DNA from: VFMC01 sp044238435 | GTDB taxonomy: Bacteria; Actinomycetota; Acidimicrobiia; Acidimicrobiales; Ilumatobacteraceae | Assembly: GCA_044238435.1 (NCBI GenBank) | Contig: JBIIDH010000068.1 | Span: forward strand, 1 to 19,294 | Direction: 5' to 3' | DNA: 19,294 nucleotides | Part shown: positions 14,166 through 19,294 of the stretch, piece by piece | Numbering within the stretch: position 1 is the first letter of the stretch | How the letters are laid out: each line of letters begins with the position of its first letter | Program-made: the position numbers and the translations under genes | Notes under the pieces: model-generated | Told to the model about the DNA's origin: nothing | The model's input: the letters and a program-made list of their open reading frames with translations, nothing else | Databases searched by the model: none

Positions 14166-14174
14166 TGCCACGAT
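14166..14174 (+). promoter_or_regulatory. putative extended -10 of the leaderless oxygenase gene
   Basis: TGC-CACGAT (14166-14174) looks like an extended -10 (TGN plus hexamer) and ends 6 nt before the GTG at 14181. The same TGN-CACGATG string recurs upstream of the DoxX-like gene at 18753-18762. No Shine-Dalgarno sequence precedes the GTG. Confidence 0.45.
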
Positions 14175-14180
14175 GGGTGC

Positions 14181-14771
14181 GTGAGCGGCTTCGACGACCT
14201 CCAGCAGATCCTCGGTTACTGCGGTGCCGAACCCGACGACGACAGCGACGAGCTGCGCCGGGTGGGCGACGAGCTGTACGTCACGTCGTTCTGGTCGCCC
14301 GAGTTCTGCGCCACCATCGTGCGGGCCGCCGAGGCGGTGGGCGCCTTCGAGCCGCAGCCCGACGACCCGGTGCCGGGGCACGAGGTGTCGCTGGCGGTGA
14401 TCAGCCCCGGGCTGTTCGAGGCGGTGCAGCACGACCTGGGTGTGCGAATCTGGCCGCGCCTGCGCCAGACCTGGCCCTACATCGACTACTACGGCCTACG
14501 CGACGCCTTCGTCATCAAGTACGCCCTCGGCCAGCAGGAATCGCTGCGCATCCATCACGACGTCGCCCAGGTATCGGCCTCGGTGAAGCTGAACGACGGC
14601 TATGAGGGCGGGGTGCTCGAGTTCCCGCGACAGGGCTACGACAACAGCGAGCAGCGGGTGGGCGAGCTGCTGGCCTGGCCCTCGCTGGTCACGCACCCGC
14701 ACCAGACCGGCCAACTCCGGTCGGGGGTGAAGTACGCCCTCACGGTGTGGTTCGAATTGCCCGCGGTCTGA
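14181..14771 (+). CDS. 2-oxoglutarate/Fe(II)-dependent oxygenase (prolyl 4-hydroxylase-like)
   Basis: 196-residue protein. The iron-binding facial triad is H125-x-D127 (in RIHHDVAQ) and a distal His, best H174 in THPHQ. K184 in SGVKYALTVWF sits 10 residues after H174, as expected for the 2-oxoglutarate-binding Lys of prolyl 4-hydroxylase-like enzymes. The GGVLEFPRQGY stretch (143-153) is the usual strand-turn between the HxD and distal His. These enzymes couple 2-oxoglutarate decarboxylation to substrate hydroxylation; the substrate is unknown. The GTG at 14181 is preferred to far-upstream in-frame starts because the upstream part has no family character and a -10-like box lies 6 nt before it. 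The L,D-transpeptidase follows after about 70 bp with its own putative promoter. Confidence 0.83.
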   Translation: MSGFDDLQQILGYCGAEPDDDSDELRRVGDELYVTSFWSPEFCATIVRAAEAVGAFEPQPDDPVPGHEVSLAVISPGLFEAVQHDLGVRIWPRLRQTWPYIDYYGLRDAFVIKYALGQQESLRIHHDVAQVSASVKLNDGYEGGVLEFPRQGYDNSEQRVGELLAWPSLVTHPHQTGQLRSGVKYALTVWFELPAV

Positions 14772-14807
14772 CGCCGAGCCGCCCTCCGGGTGACTCCGGT
14801 GCCGCGG

Positions 14808-14813
14808 TAGTCT
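14808..14813 (+). promoter_or_regulatory. putative -10 box for the L,D-transpeptidase and beta-galactosidase pair
   Basis: TAGTCT fits TANNNT and lies 29 nt upstream of the ATG at 14843, implying a leader of about 20-25 nt. No Shine-Dalgarno sequence is visible in that leader. Because the beta-galactosidase start follows the first gene by 2 bp, this promoter probably serves both. Confidence 0.45.
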
Positions 14814-14842
14814 GAGCATCGCCGCCCTCCGCATCCACCCCC

Positions 14843-15817
14843 ATGGTCGCCTCCTCCACCTCCCTCCCTCCCTCGTTCGCATCGACCGCTCGATTCCGCG
14901 TGGTCGCCTCGCTCGCGCTCCTCGCCGTCGCCGCTCCGGTCGTCGCGTCGTGCTCCGTCGGTGGGCCGGCCGAGGCCGCCGACCAGCAGATCACCACCCT
15001 GTCGGTCGCTCCCCTGCCTCCATCGGTGCCTGCCACCACGGCTGCTCCCACCACCACGCTCGCGCCCACCACCACGGCGGCGCCCACTACCACGGCGGCG
15101 CCCACCACCACGCTCGCGCCCACCACCACGGCGGCGCCAACCACGACGCTCGCCCCGAACGTGGAAGTGGTCGGCATGGCTGCCCTGCCCATCCCGGCGG
15201 TCGGCGGATCCAGCGGCGACGGCACCCGGTTGGTGCAGGAGCGCCTGCTGCAACTCGGGTTTTGGAACGCAGGCGCCGATGGCGAGTACGGCCACACCAC
15301 CAAGCAGGCAGTCATGGCCTTCCAGAAGTACCTCGGTCTCGAGGCCACCGGGAAGGTCGACGAGGCCACGGCGGCGTACCTCACGAACGTCACCGAGAAG
15401 GCCCGGGGTCTCGCCGATACGGGCGACCTCATCGAGGTCGACAAGCGCCGCCAACTGTTGTTCGTGGTGCAGGGCGGCAAGACCGTCTGGACCATCAACA
15501 CCTCCACCGGCAACGGACTGCCGTACGAGGAAGAGGACAAGAACACGCCCGGCGAGATCCAGACGGGTGTCTCCATCACGCCCGACGGCCTGTGGAAGGT
15601 GAACCGCGAACGGCCCGAAGGCTGGTGGGAAGGCGATCTCGGCGAGATCTACCGGCCGAAGTACTTCCGTGGCGGCATCGCCGTGCACGGCTCGGGGAGC
15701 ATCCCCAACTATCCCGCCTCGCACGGCTGCGTGCGGGTGAGTGTGCCCGCCATGGACTTCATCTGGGAACAGAACCTGATGCCGATGGGCGTCACGGTCT
15801 GGGTGCACGGCGGCTGA
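14843..15817 (+). CDS. lipoprotein L,D-transpeptidase (YkuD) with peptidoglycan-binding domain
   Basis: 324 residues. The signal sequence has a hydrophobic core at about 19-33 and a lipobox V34-A-S-C37, so it is probably lipid-anchored on the outer face of the membrane. A Thr/Pro/Ala linker (about 60-106) spans outward. A PG_binding_1 domain (about 125-181) contains LVQERLLQLGFWNAGADGEYG and AVMAFQKYLGLEATG. The YkuD domain (about 195-322) has the catalytic H282-G-S-G and S293-H-G-C296-V-R298. Such enzymes make 3-3 meso-diaminopimelate cross-links in peptidoglycan or attach proteins to it, using Cys296 as nucleophile. No classical ribosome binding site is seen. The beta-galactosidase gene follows 2 bp after the stop. 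Confidence 0.92.
   Translation: MVASSTSLPPSFASTARFRVVASLALLAVAAPVVASCSVGGPAEAADQQITTLSVAPLPPSVPATTAAPTTTLAPTTTAAPTTTAAPTTTLAPTTTAAPTTTLAPNVEVVGMAALPIPAVGGSSGDGTRLVQERLLQLGFWNAGADGEYGHTTKQAVMAFQKYLGLEATGKVDEATAAYLTNVTEKARGLADTGDLIEVDKRRQLLFVVQGGKTVWTINTSTGNGLPYEEEDKNTPGEIQTGVSITPDGLWKVNRERPEGWWEGDLGEIYRPKYFRGGIAVHGSGSIPNYPASHGCVRVSVPAMDFIWEQNLMPMGVTVWVHGG
15032..15157 (+). repeat. seven 18-bp tandem repeats encoding the Thr/Ala/Pro linker of the L,D-transpeptidase
   Basis: Residues 64-105 consist of seven hexapeptides of the form TTT(L/A)AP, the first slightly diverged. The nucleotide units are nearly identical, with TTTLAP and TTTAAP variants interleaved. The array probably sets the reach of the catalytic domain from its lipid anchor and may vary in copy number. 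Confidence 0.88.
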
Positions 15818-15819
15818 TC

Positions 15820-18711
15820 GTGCTGCCGGTCATCGGGGCCCTGCGCCCCTGGGCCGATCCGGCGCTGCTGGAACTGAACCGCTTGCCGATGCACGTGCCG
15901 CTACCCCTCGGGGCCGACGCACGGCGGTTGCTCGACGGCCAGTGGTCGTTCGCTTTGTTCGACAGCCCCGATGACGTGCCGTCCGAGGCGGTCACCGGGC
16001 CGACGCCGCGTACGGGCCGCCATCTGGCCGTGCCCGGCAACTGGACCGTGCAGGACGTAGGAGATCTGCCGCACTACACCAACGTGCAGATGCCCTTCCC
16101 CGGGCCGCCGCCGACGCTGCCCGAGCGCAATCCCACCGGCGTGTACCGCCGATCGTTCGCCGTCGGCAAGGGCTGGCGCAGTCAGCGTGTGGTGCTGCAT
16201 GTCGGCGGCGCCGAGAGTGTGCACGCGGTGTACCTGAACGATGCGTTCGTGGGCTACGGCACCGACAGTCGCCTTCCCAGCGAGTACGACCTCACCCCAC
16301 ACCTGCGGGCGGGCGCCAACCATCTGGCCGTCGTGGTGGTGCGCTTCAGTGCGCAGAGTTACGTCGAGGATCAGGACCAGTGGTGGATGGCGGGCCTGCA
16401 CCGCAGTGTGTGGATCGAGGCGCGCAGCCCGGTGCACATCGCCGATGTGGCCTGTACGGCCGATCTGCGCGTGGCCGACGGCGTGGGTCTGCTGCACGTG
16501 CGCACGAGTGTGGGGTTCGCGTCGAAGCCGACGAAGGGTTGCGTCGTGCGCACCTGGCTCGAGACGCTCGCCGGCCGCCGGGTGGGAACCGTGCACACCG
16601 CTGCGGTGCCACACCGGTTCGAACTGCCGTACCTGTTCGAGGGCCATCACGTCGATGCGGTGTGGGAGGTGCCGAAGGTGGCGCCGTGGAGCGCCGAGTC
16701 ACCCACCCGCTACCGGGTGCGCGTCGAACTGCTGCGACCCGACGGTTCGGTCGCCGAGGCCACCGACCAACTCGTCGGCTTCCGGCATGTCGAGGTGTGT
16801 GATCGGCAGCTGTTGGTGAATGGCCGGCCCATCTGGATCTTCGGCGTCAACCGCCACGACCACCATCCCGACCGCGGCAAGGCCGTCACGGTCGACGACA
16901 TGCGCGCCGACCTGGTGCAGATGCGGCGGCACAACATCACCGCGGTGCGCACCTCGCACTATCCGAACGACTCGGCCTTCTACGACCTGTGCGACGAGCT
17001 GGGCATGTACGTGGTCGACGAGGCCAACCTCGAGAGCCACGCCTACAACACCAGCCTCTGCCACGACCAGCGCTACCTGGCCACCTGGGTGGCCCGCGGT
17101 TCGCGCATGGTGCGTCGCGATCGCAACCACCCCAGCGTCATCGTGTGGAGCCTCGGCAACGAGAGCGGCTACGGCGCCAACCACGACGCGCTCGCGGGCT
17201 GGATCCGCAACCACGACCCCAGCCGCCCGCTGCACTACGAGGGCGCCGTGTTCCATGCCGGCTGGGTCGACGGCGGCATGGCGGCCAGCGATCTCGTCTG
17301 CCCGATGTACGCGCCCATCGATGCCATCCGCGCCTATGGCGAGTCGGGCCAGGGCACCCGGCCACTCATCCTGTGCGAGTACAGCCACGCCATGGGCAAC
17401 TCGAACGGGTCGCTCGCCGACTACTGGGCGGTCATCACCTCCACCCCCGGCCTGCAGGGCGGCTTCATCTGGGAGTGGAAGGACCACGGCCTGCGCCAGC
17501 GTCTGCCCGACGGCACGATGCGCCTCGCCTATGGCGGGCAGTTCGGCGAGTCGCCGCACGACGGCAATTTCGTGGCCGACGGTCTGGTGTCGGCCGATCT
17601 CGAACCGCATCCGGCGATGGCAGAAGTGGCCTGGGTGTACCGGCCGGTCACGATCGAGCGCGGCCGCCGGGCGGGCACGCTGCGGGTGACCAACCGCCAG
17701 TCGTTCACCGGGCTCGAGGGCTACCGGGCTCGGTGGTCGTTGCTGGTCGACGGCGAGGTGGTGCGTCGGGGCACGCTGGCCCTGCCCCCGGTTGCGCCGC
17801 ACGCGTCGGTCGATGTGCAGATGCCGTGTGCCGTCCCCGAAGGCACGGGCGAGGTGCATCTCACGTTCGAGTTCTCGCTTCGCCGCGACACTTGGTTCGC
17901 TTCGGCTGGGCACGTGGTGGCGGTCGATCAGGTGGAGGTGCGCGCGCCTCGACCGCGACGTGCGGGCCACTTCACCCCCAACCACCTCGCCGCGGCGGTC
18001 GACGAGGTGCTGGTGGCTCCGATTGCGCTCGAACTGTTCCGGGCCACCACCGACAACGACGGCTTCAAACTGCTGCCCGAACTGTCGCTGCGTCACAAGA
18101 TCGGCGGCGACGCCTGGCAGCGCTGGACCGAAGCCGGCCTGCATCGGCACCCGGCCGACGATCTGGCCGAGCACACGTGGTGGCGGGCTGCGTCGGCCGA
18201 CGGCTCGGTCGAGTACCGCCATCAGGTCGATGTGCCCGAGGCGCTCGCCGATGTGGCGCGGGTGGGCGTGTCGTTCGCCCTGCCGGCCCGCTTCAGCGTG
18301 GTGCGCTGGTTCGGCCGTGGTCCGCACGAGAACTATCCCGACCGGCGCAGCGGGGCACCGCTCGGTATCCACGAGGGTCCGCTCGACGAGTCGCCGTATC
18401 TCGTGCCGCAGGAGTTCGGCCTGCGCACCGACTGTCGCTGGTTCGAACTCCTCGACCCGGCCTCGGGTCAGCGGGTGCGCGTCGACGTACTCCAGCCCGC
18501 CGTGCTGCACTGCTCGGCCACGCACTACCGCTCGGCCGACCTCTTTGCCGCCAGCACCCACACCGATCTGGTCCCTCGGCCCGAGGTCGTCGTGCACCTC
18601 GACGTGGCCCACCGTGGTGTGGGCACCGCCAGTTGCGGCCCCGATGTGCTGCCGCAGTACCGCCTGTCGGCCGGCCGCTACCGCTTCGCCTACCGCCTCT
18701 CCGTCCGCTGA
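15820..18711 (+). CDS. lacZ: beta-galactosidase, glycoside hydrolase family 2 (LacZ type)
   Basis: 963 residues, near the 1,023 of E. coli LacZ. The N-terminus PWADPALLELNRLPMHVPLP matches the conserved LacZ opening. A jelly-roll sugar-binding domain (about 60-220) and an immunoglobulin-like domain precede a TIM barrel (about 320-600) with the acid/base E448 in SLGNESG and the nucleophile E520 in CEYSHAMGNS; NRHDHHPDRG and RTSHYP (H380) are also conserved. The C-terminal Bgal small-chain domain (about 715-963) opens near FTPNHLAAAV and contains ATTDNDGFK, with Thr where Pro is usual. It hydrolyses terminal beta-galactosides and has no signal peptide, so it is expected in the cytoplasm. The GTG at 15820, 2 bp after the transpeptidase stop, is the first start that keeps the conserved N-terminus. 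No sugar transporter or regulator is adjacent. Confidence 0.93.
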   Translation: MLPVIGALRPWADPALLELNRLPMHVPLPLGADARRLLDGQWSFALFDSPDDVPSEAVTGPTPRTGRHLAVPGNWTVQDVGDLPHYTNVQMPFPGPPPTLPERNPTGVYRRSFAVGKGWRSQRVVLHVGGAESVHAVYLNDAFVGYGTDSRLPSEYDLTPHLRAGANHLAVVVVRFSAQSYVEDQDQWWMAGLHRSVWIEARSPVHIADVACTADLRVADGVGLLHVRTSVGFASKPTKGCVVRTWLETLAGRRVGTVHTAAVPHRFELPYLFEGHHVDAVWEVPKVAPWSAESPTRYRVRVELLRPDGSVAEATDQLVGFRHVEVCDRQLLVNGRPIWIFGVNRHDHHPDRGKAVTVDDMRADLVQMRRHNITAVRTSHYPNDSAFYDLCDELGMYVVDEANLESHAYNTSLCHDQRYLATWVARGSRMVRRDRNHPSVIVWSLGNESGYGANHDALAGWIRNHDPSRPLHYEGAVFHAGWVDGGMAASDLVCPMYAPIDAIRAYGESGQGTRPLILCEYSHAMGNSNGSLADYWAVITSTPGLQGGFIWEWKDHGLRQRLPDGTMRLAYGGQFGESPHDGNFVADGLVSADLEPHPAMAEVAWVYRPVTIERGRRAGTLRVTNRQSFTGLEGYRARWSLLVDGEVVRRGTLALPPVAPHASVDVQMPCAVPEGTGEVHLTFEFSLRRDTWFASAGHVVAVDQVEVRAPRPRRAGHFTPNHLAAAVDEVLVAPIALELFRATTDNDGFKLLPELSLRHKIGGDAWQRWTEAGLHRHPADDLAEHTWWRAASADGSVEYRHQVDVPEALADVARVGVSFALPARFSVVRWFGRGPHENYPDRRSGAPLGIHEGPLDESPYLVPQEFGLRTDCRWFELLDPASGQRVRVDVLQPAVLHCSATHYRSADLFAASTHTDLVPRPEVVVHLDVAHRGVGTASCGPDVLPQYRLSAGRYRFAYRLSVR

Positions 18712-18730
18712 GCCTGGCCCGGTCCTCCAT

Positions 18731-18748
18731 CCGCGCCAGTTGGTGCGG
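18731..18748 (+). terminator. hairpin after the beta-galactosidase gene
   Basis: CCGCGCC (18731-18737) pairs with GGTGCGG (18742-18748), with one G-U pair, around the loop AGTT, 20 bp after the stop codon. It has no T-run. Outer bases CAT and ATG can extend it past a 3-nt bulge. It may slow or end transcription from the operon before the DoxX-like gene. Confidence 0.35.
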
Positions 18749-18752
18749 CGGA

Positions 18753-18786
18753 TGACACGATGACCACCGTTTCCGAGCCGGAGGAG
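18753..18786 (+). promoter_or_regulatory. putative extended -10 and ribosome binding site for the DoxX-like gene
   Basis: TGA-CACGAT (18753-18761) resembles the extended -10 of the oxygenase gene at 14166-14174. GGAGGAG (18780-18786) is a strong ribosome binding site 4 nt before the ATG at 18791 and fixes that start. The leader would be about 20-25 nt. Confidence 0.5.
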
Positions 18787-18790
18787 ATCC

Positions 18791-19138
18791 ATGTCCGTCG
18801 CCTACGCCATCGTCGCCATCGTCTTGGCGCTCGCCCTGCTCGGCTCCGCAGCCGGCAAGTTGACCAAGCACCCGAAGGTCGCCGGAACCCTCACCACCGT
18901 GGGTGTCCCGGAAGCACGGTGGCCGGTGCTCGCCGGCCTCGAGGTGGCCGGCGCGATCGGCCTGATCATCGGCCTGTGGGCGCCCGCGCTGGGTGTGGCT
19001 GCCGGCGTCGGCGTGGTGTTGTACTTCATCGGCGCGGTCGTGGCTCATCTGCGCGTCGACGACAGCGACATCGGCCCGGCCCTGGCCCTCGGCCTCGTCG
19101 CCGTGGCTGCCGTGGTGCTCCGCCTCATCAGCCGCTGA
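18791..19138 (+). CDS. DoxX-like family membrane protein
   Basis: 115 residues with four hydrophobic segments (about 4-21, 45-63, 65-87 and 94-112). The first loop contains GSAAGKLTKHPKVAGTL, and LEVAGAIGLIIGLWAPALGVAAGVG lies in the middle; this is the layout of the DoxX-like (PF13564-type) four-helix membrane proteins. The biochemical role of this group is not settled; relatives have been linked to redox and membrane-stress processes. A strong GGAGGAG sets the start. It is the last gene before the terminal palindromic repeats. Confidence 0.8.
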   Translation: MSVAYAIVAIVLALALLGSAAGKLTKHPKVAGTLTTVGVPEARWPVLAGLEVAGAIGLIIGLWAPALGVAAGVGVVLYFIGAVVAHLRVDDSDIGPALALGLVAVAAVVLRLISR

Positions 19139-19173
19139 CCCCCTCCGCCCCGCCGCCGCCGCCCCGCCCCGCC

Positions 19174-19220
19174 GCGTTTGTGAGCGCAGCCGGGTTCCAC
19201 AGGGTTCTGCTCACAAACGC
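19174..19220. repeat. 47-bp palindromic repeat, copy 1
   Basis: GCGTTTGTGAGC (19174-19185) and GCTCACAAACGC (19209-19220) are a perfect 12-bp inverted repeat around 23 nt. The interior holds GGGTTC twice, and AGCC can pair with GGTT, so a longer folded structure is possible. A second copy lies 62 bp downstream. The unit starts 36 bp after the DoxX-like stop, past a CCGCC-rich low-complexity stretch. Confidence 0.88.
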
Positions 19221-19235
19221 CGGTGGTCGATACCA

Positions 19236-19282
19236 GCGATTGTGAGCGCAGCCGGGTTCCGCAGGGTTCTGCTCACAAACGC
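19236..19282. repeat. 47-bp palindromic repeat, copy 2
   Basis: This is nearly identical to copy 1, with two substitutions in 47 bp (T to A at the fourth base of the left arm, A to G in the interior). The arms are GCGATTGTGAGC (19236-19247) and GCTCACAAACGC (19271-19282), giving one mismatch. Both copies are followed by CGGTGG; the sequence then runs into eight G residues at the end of the window. Confidence 0.88.
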
Positions 19283-19294
19283 CGGTGGGGGGGG

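Noticed and set aside
19139..19173. CCGCC-rich stretch after the DoxX-like gene
   Set aside because: Low-complexity GC-rich sequence with no hairpin followed by a T-run and no coding signal.

Overview
The window is GC-rich, densely packed DNA with 15 genes, one of them partial. It looks like an actinobacterium, most plausibly an Acidimicrobiia-type lineage. That placement is an inference from four traits: very high GC, Thr/Pro/Ala-repeat linkers in exported proteins, a DUF222-HNH (13E12-type) gene, and many start codons sitting 6-8 nt after a TANNNT-like -10 box with no ribosome binding site. No rRNA, tRNA, CRISPR array or insertion sequence was recognised.

Layout. (1) 1-2640: a peroxide-defence block made of the 3' end of ahpC, then ahpF, then oxyR, whose putative -10 box overlaps the ahpF stop codon. 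(2) 2600-4359, minus strand: an ABC-2 type exporter pair, ATPase then permease, joined by an ATGA overlap; the permease 3' end overlaps oxyR convergently by 41 bp. (3) 4506-5315: a voltage-sensor-like potassium channel. (4) 5328-9102, minus strand: an ABC-F ATPase, a small membrane protein, and an unusual fusion of a YhhN/lysoplasmalogenase-like membrane domain to a beta-lactamase-family serine hydrolase through a Thr/Pro repeat linker. (5) 9127-9498: a limonene-epoxide-hydrolase-like enzyme, divergent from the fusion and sharing a palindromic -10 region with it. (6) 9511-11547, minus strand: a membrane GGDEF/EAL protein with an intact GGDEF and an altered EAL domain. (7) 11688-12599: glutamyl-Q tRNA(Asp) synthetase. 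(8) 12635-13918, minus strand: a DUF222-HNH endonuclease-like gene with a change of codon style along its length. (9) 14181-14771: a 2-oxoglutarate/Fe(II) oxygenase. (10) 14843-18711: a lipoprotein L,D-transpeptidase followed 2 bp later by a GH2 beta-galactosidase. (11) 18791-19138: a DoxX-like membrane protein. (12) 19174-19282: two near-identical 47-bp palindromic repeats at the right edge.

How the genes work together: AhpC and AhpF form a peroxidase/reductase pair and OxyR is the expected peroxide sensor. The two ABC genes form one exporter. The other genes look like independent housekeeping or accessory units. The most notable items are the YhhN-hydrolase fusion, the symmetric divergent leaderless promoter at 9102-9127, the window-wide leaderless signature, and the terminal palindromic repeat pair. 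All functional calls come from reading motifs by eye and from remembered family sequences; no search was run.
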